Assembly (NCBI GenBank): GCA_022813675.1 | Contig: CP063375.1 | Span: 2,294,334 to 2,358,333 of the forward strand | Length of the DNA stretch: 64,000 nt | From: Deferribacteraceae bacterium V6Fe1 | Lineage (GTDB): Bacteria > Chrysiogenota > Deferribacteres > Deferribacterales > Deferrivibrionaceae | Direction of reading: 5' to 3' | Shown: piece by piece, positions 16,119-23,659 of the stretch | Numbering within the stretch: the stretch's first letter is position 1 | Layout of the letters: each line of letters starts with the position of its first letter | Position numbers and translations under genes: made by a program | Notes under the pieces: generated by a model | The model's input: the letters and a program-made list of their open reading frames with translations, nothing else | The model's database searches: none | What the model was told of the DNA's origin: nothing

Positions 16119-17054
16119 CTAAAATCCCGCATAAGTAACAAATCCTCTTAACTTACCATCAAGATACTTTAAGTCCCCCTTAAACTCTGGAGAATAATGA
16201 ACATCAAACCCTTTTTTCTCTAACAAAGCCCTTGCTTCATCACTTAGAATAAACCTGATAAAGTCAGACACATCCCGAGCATTGCCACTACCCTCTTTCA
16301 CTGCCAATACAAAACTGATACAATCCCCGTAAAATCTTTTCAGGCTTCCGTCATGCTGAGGCAAATCGACATATGTCTTTCTATATTTGTCCCTAAAACA
16401 ATCATCCGCCAAGCTCGCCATATTGGGCAACTCTATGTAGTTTAAGCCATTTTCTATTGCATAAGATTTATATGTGATAAAGTAATCCACTTCGCCTTTC
16501 TTCACTGAATCTACTAACTGCTCAAACTTAGCAAACTTGACTGACCTTTTATACAAAGTGTCATACAGGCTCGACTGCGAATAATTGTAGGCTGACAGTT
16601 TTAACGCCAGCAATGGTCTAACATTGCATATTCTACTAAAGTCATTGACTAACCCAAACAAAACATCTTTTTTTCTTAAATAATATGGCCAATTCTCCCG
16701 ATTTATTAACGTTGAAAACTTACTTTTATCAGCATAAGCCAATACCATCTGTCCTGCCGCAAAAGATATCATATAACTATAACTCTCAGCACTTTTTGTT
16801 GACATATGCTCTTTATTTCTCATTTCTGCCAACAAATATACTTCGGCGTCGCTACTTTGATTACCTTTTACATCATGCTTAACACTGCAATCTTCAGATA
16901 AAATTTCTATATCTCCATCTGGATATTTGTTGGCAAGCTCAGAAATTGCATTCATAAGCACATGTGGAACATAGATTTTCACTACAGCAAAACCATTTAG
17001 TGTACCAGCAAACACCATAAGTACAGTTAAAGAAATTACAAATCTTGTTCTCAT
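16119..17054 (-). CDS. Orphan WtpA/ModA-like periplasmic oxyanion-binding protein
   Basis: Secreted substrate-binding protein of 311 residues resembling the tungstate/molybdate-binding WtpA/ModA group. The start at 17054 has GGAGG 7 bases upstream and gives a signal peptide MRTRFVISLTVLMVFAGTLNG; a GTG/ATG further upstream would add 14 residues and spoil it. Family-like segments are DYFITYKSYAIENGLNYIELP (near residues 190-210) and FIRFILSDEARALLEKKGF near the end. The usual N-terminal anion-binding AGSL and the DPCGYR motif are replaced (VPHVLMN; DFSRICNVRP), so the ligand may differ. No permease or ATPase gene is adjacent. It lies upstream of the A2 operon in the same direction, 115 bases away, and suggests a metal oxyanion supply or sensing role. 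Confidence 0.7.
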   Translation of the reverse strand: MRTRFVISLTVLMVFAGTLNGFAVVKIYVPHVLMNAISELANKYPDGDIEILSEDCSVKHDVKGNQSSDAEVYLLAEMRNKEHMSTKSAESYSYMISFAAGQMVLAYADKSKFSTLINRENWPYYLRKKDVLFGLVNDFSRICNVRPLLALKLSAYNYSQSSLYDTLYKRSVKFAKFEQLVDSVKKGEVDYFITYKSYAIENGLNYIELPNMASLADDCFRDKYRKTYVDLPQHDGSLKRFYGDCISFVLAVKEGSGNARDVSDFIRFILSDEARALLEKKGFDVHYSPEFKGDLKYLDGKLRGFVTYAGF

Positions 17055-17143
17055 GACATACCTCCAAACTCTCAAATCAGGTGCTTGACCAAGCAAAAAA
17101 GTTGCATATAATTTTTATATCATATGCCCTTTATGCACGACAC

Positions 17144-17170
17144 AATATACATAATTATAAGCATATGCAA
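17144..17170 (-). promoter_or_regulatory. Candidate promoter of WtpA-like gene with GCATATGC box
   Basis: Minus-strand TTGCAT (17170-17165), 15-base spacer, TATATT (17149-17144). GCATATGC (17161-17168) overlaps the -35, and another CATATGCC lies at 17121-17128. CTTGCATATGCT and GTATATTGT are shared with the A2 promoter candidate. Confidence 0.45.
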
Positions 17171-17670
17171 GTATTTTTTTTTGACGTATGTTTAGATTAA
17201 CAATCATTTATTTTTAGTCTATTTGCCCATTATTTAAAAATTATAATATATTAATATGTTAGAATGCATATTAAAACAATTGGGTTTTGATTATTTCATA
17301 AAAAAAGTTTTAGATTAACATGAGATTAAATTGACATATGCTCATTAATTTTAATATAAACAGAGCCTGAAATTTTTATATATCAAGCAAATAAATAACA
17401 CGCGTTATGTAAAATATAAGTTTGTCTTTCTATATTGGCATTTCTATGGGAATTTATATAAAATCTGCCTATTTTGTGCCGAAATGTATATCTTTACATC
17501 AAACAGCCATAATCCATTTTATAGGATGCAATTATTAATTTCACTTTAATTATACTTTTACGCGATTTTTGATCGGCTTAATGCTTTGACAATACGGCAA
17601 TTATTATTACATAAAATAAATATTATAAGAATTAATGAAAGGCATTATGAATGATTTATTTTTACTAAAA
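17171..17670. other. Long AT-rich non-coding stretch
   Basis: About 500 bases without a convincing gene. Contents: TTGACGTATG at 17181, a good plus-strand promoter candidate at 17331-17360, a weaker TTGACA at 17586, and otherwise unstructured AT-rich sequence up to the terminator hairpin at 17671. The short open frame starting at 17635 runs through that hairpin and antisense to the next gene and is not credible. Confidence 0.6.
17331..17360 (+). promoter_or_regulatory. Candidate promoter without a downstream gene, CATATG box at -35
   Basis: TTGACA (17331-17336), 18-base spacer, TATAAA (17355-17360). CATATGCTCA (17335-17344) overlaps the -35 as in the neighbouring promoters. It points right into about 300 bases with no open reading frame and then antisense to the chalcone-isomerase-like gene, so a small or antisense RNA is possible. 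Confidence 0.4.
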
Positions 17671-17700
17671 CTGCTGAGACGCAAATATACGTCTCAGCAG
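17655..17700 (-). terminator. Rho-independent terminator of MerR/chalcone-isomerase-like operon
   Basis: A perfect 11-bp stem CTGCTGAGACG (17671-17681) with CGTCTCAGCAG (17690-17700) and an 8-base loop. On the minus strand it is followed by a T-rich tract, and it lies 12 bases after the stop of the gene at 17713. Confidence 0.85.
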
Positions 17701-17712
17701 GTCAAAATTGAA

Positions 17713-18255
17713 TTAATTACCCAACATCCCTTCTTTCAAACCATTATCCGCAGGCTTATCGCCAAAGTACACCTTCAATACGGCTTCTGCCAGCATCTTA
17801 TCATTAAAAACGCCTATATTTTTACCGTTATATAGCACCGTTAAAGCATCACCTATAATTACCAAATCAAGCTCGTCACTGCTAACCACATCAAAATTAA
17901 AAAGCTCAATAAAAGCTCTAAACCTGTCAATATCTTTTATCCCATTATCTTCAAAACCTTCAACAAAAGCCTCTCTCATCTTTTCAGCACCCACTTTTTT
18001 ATACAAAAAATGCATCTTAATAGCCTTGGAATCCATACTCATAACTGACTGAACATCTTTTGCTCTGTTTTCAAGATATAGAGCCCCAACATAAACCTTA
18101 ACAAAAAACTTTTTCCTCAAACCTGTACCATTTAACACCAGGTCTTTTCCGTTAAAACTATAACTATCAGGGATATTGACACCCTCAACAGTTAAAGAAA
18201 AACCTGACATTGGCAAAATAGCCAACACAAACAGAAATACTAATAATCTTTTCAT
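17713..18255 (-). CDS. Chalcone isomerase-like periplasmic protein
   Basis: Secreted protein of 180 residues with a signal peptide (MKRLLVFLFVLAILPMSGFS). The body matches the bacterial chalcone-isomerase-like domain: LNGTGLRKKFFVKVYVGALYL near residues 42-62, then a helical part and a closing LNG/YNGK-type strand. Bacterial members are not flavonoid enzymes; relatives with this fold bind fatty acids, so lipid binding is a reasonable inference here. It begins 2 bases after the MerR gene stop and is cotranscribed with it, opposite an acyl-CoA oxidation operon. Confidence 0.8.
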   Translation of the reverse strand: MKRLLVFLFVLAILPMSGFSLTVEGVNIPDSYSFNGKDLVLNGTGLRKKFFVKVYVGALYLENRAKDVQSVMSMDSKAIKMHFLYKKVGAEKMREAFVEGFEDNGIKDIDRFRAFIELFNFDVVSSDELDLVIIGDALTVLYNGKNIGVFNDKMLAEAVLKVYFGDKPADNGLKEGMLGN

Positions 18256-18257
18256 AA

Positions 18258-18659
18258 CTAGCCCCCAAATTTTAATTTTGTTACCTCTATTACTTTTGCT
18301 TTATACTCAAGTATATCATTTCTTAATGACGCTAGCTTGGCTATTTTGGCATCAATCTTAGAAATATGAGCATCCAAAATCTCTACGAGTTTTGGCATAA
18401 TATTATCAGGTGTCTGATGCACCTTATAAATATCTGCCAATTCCTGCATCTCTTTTAAACTAATTCCCAACTCTTTTAACTTAAGAATAAATTTCAATCT
18501 TTTAATATCATCCTTATCATACACTCTTATTCCGCCATCAAGTCTCTTAGGGTGGGTCATAAGACCAATCTCTTCATAATACCTTATAGTCCTGGTTGTC
18601 ACCCCAAGCATGGCAGCTACTTCACCAATCTGAAAATAGTCATTCCCTTCGATTTTCAT
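18258..18659 (-). CDS. MerR-family transcriptional regulator (LiuR/fatty-acid type)
   Basis: DNA-binding regulator of 133 residues: N-terminal winged helix (FQIGEVAAMLGVTTRTIRYY, residues 10-29), then EEIGLMTHPKR, and a C-terminal coiled coil. No metal-binding cysteines are present, arguing against a metal sensor. The divergent neighbour operon encodes acyl-CoA oxidation, and MerR proteins such as LiuR control such genes in other bacteria, so I infer control of that operon with an acyl-CoA-type signal. A likely operator lies in its own promoter (18679-18710). AAGGTG is a modest ribosome binding site. Confidence 0.88.
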   Translation of the reverse strand: MKIEGNDYFQIGEVAAMLGVTTRTIRYYEEIGLMTHPKRLDGGIRVYDKDDIKRLKFILKLKELGISLKEMQELADIYKVHQTPDNIMPKLVEILDAHISKIDAKIAKLASLRNDILEYKAKVIEVTKLKFGG

Positions 18660-18678
18660 AATCAGAACACCTTTTTTT

Positions 18679-18710
18679 ACTTTACCTTAACGTTAATTAC
18701 ATCCATTCAA
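18679..18710 (-). promoter_or_regulatory. Candidate MerR-type promoter and operator
   Basis: On the minus strand TTGAAT (18710-18705), a 20-base spacer and TAAAGT (18684-18679). The long spacer is typical of MerR-controlled promoters. It contains the dyad TTACCTTAACGTTAATTA (plus-strand 18682-18699), close to the TTTACGTNAACGTAAA-like sites known for LiuR. Confidence 0.5.
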
Positions 18711-18875
18711 TTTTATATAGTATTTTTTCTCTTTGTCAAGAAAATTAACCAATATTTTTACAAGTTACTCCACCTTCACAACCAATTATAAACTATAAAT
18801 ATTAAAGTGTTAAATAAATACCTTTGGTTACAGTGAATTTTTATTCAATTACTTCGATATACTGTTATATTATAC

Positions 18876-18890
18876 TTGACATTTACGTTA
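18876..18890 (+). promoter_or_regulatory. TTGACA box with TTTACGTTA half-site before acyl-CoA oxidation operon
   Basis: TTGACA (18876-18881) immediately followed by TTTACGTTA (18882-18890), which resembles one arm of the MerR operator above. The matching -10 is unclear (TATCTC at 17 bases is weak). It is 50-60 bases before the enoyl-CoA hydratase start. Confidence 0.35.
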
Positions 18891-18938
18891 AAAAGATTTA
18901 TCTCAATTTATGTGATAATATTTCATAAGGGGGAAAAT

Positions 18939-19724
18939 ATGCATTACGACTTTCTTAAACTTGAAACAGATAAAAATATTTTGACTTTGACAATTTCAAG
19001 GCCTAATGCCCTTAATGCACTTAATGGCAAAGTCCTTGATGAACTTGAATGTGCACTATACGAAGCAAGCATAAACAAAGAAATCAAAGTGATAATTGTC
19101 ACAGGTGATGGCGAGAAGGCCTTTGTGGCTGGTGCAGATATAAAAGAGATGTTAAATCTATCGGTTCAAGAAGCTGTCAATTTTTCTCGCAAAGGGCACG
19201 ACATATTAAAATTAATAAGGAAAATGTCACAACCTGTAATCGCAGCTGTTAACGGATACGCACTTGGAGGAGGCTTTGAAATGGCACTTGCATGTGATAT
19301 TATTTACGCAAGCCAAAATGCAAAATTTGGTTTTCCTGAAGTAACTCTTGGAATTATCCCTGGTTTCGGAGGCACACAAAACCTTTCAAGAATCACTGGA
19401 GAAAAAATTGCTAGCGAACTTATTTTTACGGGTAATATGATTACAGCCGAAAAAGCCAAACAGCTTAATATAATTAATGAGGTATTCAGTTCAAAAGATG
19501 AGCTTTTGGAAAATGCCATTAAGACTGCTGAAAAAATCGCTTCCAACTCATCCATAGCGATATCATCGGCCAAAGATGCAATATTAAATGGGATAAATAT
19601 GCCTCTTGAAGATTCATATCGATATGAAAGCACATTATTCGGAAATCTATTTGCCACAGAAGATCAAAAAGAAGGGATGACAGCCTTTACGGAAAAAAGA
19701 AAAGCAAACTTTAAAGGATTATAG
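18939..19724 (+). CDS. Enoyl-CoA hydratase (crotonase family)
   Basis: Hydrates trans-2-enoyl-CoA to 3-hydroxyacyl-CoA in beta-oxidation or related acid degradation. The start at 18939 has AAGGGGGA at good spacing; an upstream in-frame start would add 21 residues that are not family-like. The 261-residue protein has the oxyanion-hole AFVAGADIKEM and NGYALGGGFE, and both catalytic glutamates, Glu114 and Glu134, 20 residues apart as in rat crotonase. Chain-length preference is not readable. First gene of an operon with acyl-CoA dehydrogenase 11 bases downstream. Confidence 0.93.
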   Translation: MHYDFLKLETDKNILTLTISRPNALNALNGKVLDELECALYEASINKEIKVIIVTGDGEKAFVAGADIKEMLNLSVQEAVNFSRKGHDILKLIRKMSQPVIAAVNGYALGGGFEMALACDIIYASQNAKFGFPEVTLGIIPGFGGTQNLSRITGEKIASELIFTGNMITAEKAKQLNIINEVFSSKDELLENAIKTAEKIASNSSIAISSAKDAILNGINMPLEDSYRYESTLFGNLFATEDQKEGMTAFTEKRKANFKGL

Positions 19725-19735
19725 GAGGATAAATT

Positions 19736-20875
19736 ATGAATTTTGAATTATCTCAAGACCACAAAGTATTGAGAGACACTGTAAAAGATTTTGTCAATAA
19801 TGAAATAAGGCCTATAGCTATGGATATTGACAAAAATCATGAAATACCTTCAACTCTGATGAAAAAAATCGGTGAAATGGGTTTTTTAGGTACATATATA
19901 CCTGAAGAATACGGTGGCGCCGGACTTGATTACTTTTCTTACATTATAGTTGTGGAAGAAGTATCGAAAGCTTGCGGCTCAACAGGTGTAATGATTTCAG
20001 CTCACACCTCACTTGCATGTGACCCAATTTATCAGTTTGGAAACGAAGAGCAAAAGAAAGAATTTTTACCTAAGCTTGCAAGCGGCGAAAAAATCGGCTG
20101 TATTCTTCTTACTGAGCCCGAAGCAGGTAGTGATGTAGCTAATATCTCTACTACATACAAAGAGGACGGTGATAACTACATCATAAATGGCAGCAAAATT
20201 TTTATTACAAACGGTGGATTTAAAGGGATTGGGGTAGTTTTTGCGACAAAAGATAAGAGCTTGCAACACAAAGGTATTTCAGCTTTTATTGTTGATCTTG
20301 AGTCTGAAGGGGTTGAAATTCTTAAAAATGAAGAAAAATTAGGTATCAGAGGAAGTTATACAACTGCCTTTGCCCTTGATAACGTAAAAGTACCTAAGAA
20401 AAATCTACTTGGAAAAGAGGGTGACGGATTTAAAATTGCGATGGAAACTTTAAATGGTGGTCGTATCGGTATTGCTGCTCAGGCTCTTGGTATTGCTGAA
20501 GGTGCATTTGATAAAGCATTAGCTTATGCTCAGGAAAGAAAACAGTTTGGAAAACCGCTTTCAGCTTTTCAGGCAATCCAATTTAAAATAGCTGACATGG
20601 CTACAAAGATTGAAGCAAGCAAGCTTATTACTTACAAAGCAGCTTGGCTTAAAGATATGAAAAAAACTAACGCAATAGAATCTGCGATGGCAAAAATGTA
20701 CGCATCAGAAACAGCTACATTTGTAACTAAAGAAGCAATTCAAATTCATGGTGGATACGGATATATCTGTGAATATGAAGTAGAAAGAATGTTTAGAGAT
20801 GCCAAAATTACTGAGATTTATGAAGGAACAAACGAAGTTCAAAGAATAGTTATTTCAAAAATGCTATTTAAATAG
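19736..20875 (+). CDS. Acyl-CoA dehydrogenase (short-chain/butyryl-CoA type)
   Basis: FAD enzyme that oxidises acyl-CoA to enoyl-CoA and passes electrons to ETF. The 379-residue protein is colinear with butyryl-CoA dehydrogenases: CILLTEPEAGSD near residues 121-132, GSKIFITNGG near 153, and the catalytic base Glu363 in IYEGTNEVQR. It sits upstream of its own electron acceptor chain (EtfB, EtfA, quinone oxidoreductase). A GGAGG ribosome binding site precedes the ATG. Exact chain length is inferred only from resemblance. Confidence 0.94.
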   Translation: MNFELSQDHKVLRDTVKDFVNNEIRPIAMDIDKNHEIPSTLMKKIGEMGFLGTYIPEEYGGAGLDYFSYIIVVEEVSKACGSTGVMISAHTSLACDPIYQFGNEEQKKEFLPKLASGEKIGCILLTEPEAGSDVANISTTYKEDGDNYIINGSKIFITNGGFKGIGVVFATKDKSLQHKGISAFIVDLESEGVEILKNEEKLGIRGSYTTAFALDNVKVPKKNLLGKEGDGFKIAMETLNGGRIGIAAQALGIAEGAFDKALAYAQERKQFGKPLSAFQAIQFKIADMATKIEASKLITYKAAWLKDMKKTNAIESAMAKMYASETATFVTKEAIQIHGGYGYICEYEVERMFRDAKITEIYEGTNEVQRIVISKMLFK

Positions 20876-20884
20876 GAGTAATAG

Positions 20885-22870
20885 ATGGAAGCTACTAGAC
20901 AGATTTATTGGAATGTTGGACATGGTGTATTAATTCCTATGTACCTTTTGGCCATACTGGCTATTGGGTCTATAGTCTATAACTTTATAAAAAGATCAGC
21001 CGTATACAAACAAGGCAAATCACTTGACAGATATTCAGATTGGCCAGATAGGTTAAATATTGCCCTGAAAAATGTGCTTGGGCAGGTAAAAGTTTTAAAT
21101 TCTCCTGCCGGGATTTTCCATGCATTTTTCTTTTGGGGTTTTTTAATCCTTGTAATAGGCACTACTCTGGTTTTTATCCAAGCTGACTTTTTACACCCTT
21201 TATTTGGAATAATTTTCCTAAAAGGTACATTTTATAAGATATTCTCTTTAGCTTTGGATATTGCCGGTTTTGTGGCAATTGTTATGCTTTTAGGTTTTTT
21301 AATAAGAAGATTTATCTTTAAACCTAAAGGGCTTGAAACTACAAAAGATGATTACATTATGCACGGCTTACTATTTGCAATACTGATAACCGGTTTTGTA
21401 ATAGAAGGGTTTAGAATGGCAGCAACCGAGCTAAACCAAAATCCAGAGTTAGCTAAGTGGTCACCGATTGGTCTACTGTTTGCCAAAGCATATGTAAATA
21501 TGCCTGAAAGCACCCTTCTTGCAATGCATAAATCATTCTGGTGGATACATTTACTCCTTGTAATGGGATTTTTCGTTTCTATCCCTTTTATTAAATTTAG
21601 GCATATACTTACTACTTCGGCAAACTACTTCTTCACAGATTTGAGAAGAAAAGGCTCTATAGACACAATTGATATGGAAAATGAAGAAGCTGAAAGCTTT
21701 GGTGTAAGCAAGGTAGCTGAGCTTACCTGGAAAGATATATTTGATAGTGATGCATGTACCAAGTGTAAAAGATGTCAGGACAGATGTCCTGCATATAACA
21801 CCGATAAGCCTCTCTCCCCAATGAAGCTTATCGCAGATATCGGTGATGTAGCATTTAATTCACCGGATGCGAATTTAATTGAAAAAGTATCTAAAGATGT
21901 CTTATGGTCATGTACAACCTGCCGTGCCTGTCAGGAAATATGCCCTGCAAATATCGAACATGTAAACAAAATTATAGATATGAGACGTAACCTTGTCCTT
22001 ATGGAAGGGGAGTTCCCCGGTGAAGAGGTTATGCTTGCAATGGATAATATGGAAGTCAACGGCAACCCTATGGGCATGGGCTTCGCATCAAGAGGCGATT
22101 TTGCTAAAGATTTAAATGTAAAACTCCTTGCTGAAGACAGTAACGTTGACATTATGTATTTTGTTGGTTGTTATGCATCATTTGATAAGAGAAATCAAAA
22201 AATTGCCAAAAATTTTATAGAGCTTTGTAACCTTGCAGGTATAAAAGTAGGTATCCTTGGCAAAGAGGAAAAATGCTGCGGTGAGCCTGCAAGAAAGCTT
22301 GGAAATGAATACCTATATCAAACTTTAGCATCTGAAAACATTGAAAAAATTAAAAAATATAATGTTAAAAAGATTGTTACCACATGCCCTCACTGCCTTA
22401 ATACTTTAGGTAGAGATTATAAAGATTTGGGGCTTGAAATTGAAGTGGAGCACTACACAACATATCTTCACAAACTGCTTAACACAGGAAAACTTAAGAT
22501 TTCAAACAAAGAAGCCCTAGAGTGCACTTATCACGACTCCTGTTATATCGGAAGATATATGGATATCTATGATGAACCAAGAGAAATCTTAAGTGCACTT
22601 GGAGCTGAAATTAAAGAGATGAAGAGAAGTAAAGCTGAAAGTTTCTGCTGTGGAGCTGGTGGCGGTAGAATTATCGCCGAAGAAAATATCGGTGAAAAAA
22701 TCAGTGTCAAAAGGGTAAAAATGGCTGAGGAAACAGGGGTAGAAACTCTTATTTCTAACTGTCCATTCTGTATGACAATGTTTGAAGACGGCCTTAAAAT
22801 GGCTGAACTTGACGGTAAAATGAAAGTTAAAGATTTATCAGAAGTTTTAATAGAAAGAGTTGAAAAATAA
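20885..22870 (+). CDS. Membrane-bound ETF:quinone oxidoreductase (heme b / FeS / CCG type, EMO)
   Basis: Large membrane FeS protein of 661 residues. The N-terminal 240 residues form about six helices resembling the b-heme subunit of nitrate reductase (NarI). Two 4Fe-4S motifs follow (CTKCKRCQDRCP near residue 297 and CTTCRACQEICP near 347), and then two HdrD-like CCG domains (EEKCCGEPARKLGNE; ESFCCGAGGG). Proteins of this layout encoded with etfBA move electrons from reduced ETF to menaquinone. The position between acyl-CoA dehydrogenase and etfB is exactly that arrangement. It lets acyl-CoA oxidation feed the respiratory chain. Confidence 0.88.
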   Translation: MEATRQIYWNVGHGVLIPMYLLAILAIGSIVYNFIKRSAVYKQGKSLDRYSDWPDRLNIALKNVLGQVKVLNSPAGIFHAFFFWGFLILVIGTTLVFIQADFLHPLFGIIFLKGTFYKIFSLALDIAGFVAIVMLLGFLIRRFIFKPKGLETTKDDYIMHGLLFAILITGFVIEGFRMAATELNQNPELAKWSPIGLLFAKAYVNMPESTLLAMHKSFWWIHLLLVMGFFVSIPFIKFRHILTTSANYFFTDLRRKGSIDTIDMENEEAESFGVSKVAELTWKDIFDSDACTKCKRCQDRCPAYNTDKPLSPMKLIADIGDVAFNSPDANLIEKVSKDVLWSCTTCRACQEICPANIEHVNKIIDMRRNLVLMEGEFPGEEVMLAMDNMEVNGNPMGMGFASRGDFAKDLNVKLLAEDSNVDIMYFVGCYASFDKRNQKIAKNFIELCNLAGIKVGILGKEEKCCGEPARKLGNEYLYQTLASENIEKIKKYNVKKIVTTCPHCLNTLGRDYKDLGLEIEVEHYTTYLHKLLNTGKLKISNKEALECTYHDSCYIGRYMDIYDEPREILSALGAEIKEMKRSKAESFCCGAGGGRIIAEENIGEKISVKRVKMAEETGVETLISNCPFCMTMFEDGLKMAELDGKMKVKDLSEVLIERVEK

Positions 22871-22882
22871 ACGGAGGTAGTC

Positions 22883-23650
22883 ATGAAAGTACTGGTTTGT
22901 ATTAAGCAGGTTCCTGATATGGAATCAAAATTTAAGGTAGCATCAAACAATGTATGGTATGAAGACACTGACCTTGCATATCGTATGAATGAATATGACG
23001 AATATGCAGTTGAGCAAGCTGTAAGATTAAAAGAGCAAGTTGGTGATTGTGATGTTACAGTATTATCTATCGGACCTGAAAGGGTAAAAGAAGCTATCAA
23101 AAAGGCACTTGCAATGGGGTGTGATAGAGGTGTTCATATTAATGACAACGACTATTATTCAAAAGACCCTTATCAAAAAGCCCAAATGATTGCTGAATTT
23201 GCTAAAGATAAAAGTTTTGACATTATTTTTACAGGCCTTCAATCTCAAGATACCGGCAGTGCTCAGGTAGGGGTACTTTTAGGAGAACTTTTAGAACTTC
23301 CTGTAGTAACAACAATAGTTTCTTTTGAATACAATAACGGTGAAGTAACAGTTAAAAGAGAGCTTGAGGGTGGTAAAAAGAGTATAATAAAAGTTAAAGT
23401 GCCTGCAGTATTTACTTGTCAATTAGGACTTAATGAACCAAGATACCCTACCCTGCCAAATATTATGAAAGCTAAGAAAAAAGAGATTTTAACTTTTGAA
23501 GCAAGTGAGCTTCTTAAAGTTGAAAATCTTGTTACAACAGCTAAAATGGCATTCCCTGAAAAGAAAGGTGGCGCTCAAATTCTTGAAGGTGATGTTGCTG
23601 AATTAGTTGATAAAGTTGTTAAAATTTTAAAAGAAAAGTCATTGGTGTAG
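22883..23650 (+). CDS. etfB: Electron transfer flavoprotein beta subunit
   Basis: Beta subunit of the soluble ETF heterodimer that accepts electrons from acyl-CoA dehydrogenase. The 255-residue protein begins MKVLVCIKQVPD and contains ALAMGCDRGVHI, GLQSQDTGSAQVG and KVKVPAVFTCQLGLNEPRYPTLPNIMKAKKK split across the usual AMP-binding and recognition loops. Residue length is normal. AGGAGGT-like CGGAGGT precedes the ATG; etfA follows after 9 bases. Confidence 0.95.
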   Translation: MKVLVCIKQVPDMESKFKVASNNVWYEDTDLAYRMNEYDEYAVEQAVRLKEQVGDCDVTVLSIGPERVKEAIKKALAMGCDRGVHINDNDYYSKDPYQKAQMIAEFAKDKSFDIIFTGLQSQDTGSAQVGVLLGELLELPVVTTIVSFEYNNGEVTVKRELEGGKKSIIKVKVPAVFTCQLGLNEPRYPTLPNIMKAKKKEILTFEASELLKVENLVTTAKMAFPEKKGGAQILEGDVAELVDKVVKILKEKSLV

Positions 23651-23659
23651 GGGGTTGAT

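Noticed and set aside
16799..16811. TTGACATATGCTC inside the WtpA-like gene
   Set aside because: It matches the island's box very well, but is inside coding sequence and no -10 at suitable spacing is evident, so I do not list it as a promoter.
17635..17835. Plus-strand 66-codon open frame after the non-coding region
   Set aside because: It reads through the terminator hairpin at 17671-17700 and antisense to the chalcone-isomerase-like gene, with no credible ribosome binding site.
22567..23100. Minus-strand open frame across the quinone oxidoreductase/etfB junction
   Set aside because: Covers the coding sequence of two well-supported genes on the other strand and shows no recognisable domain.
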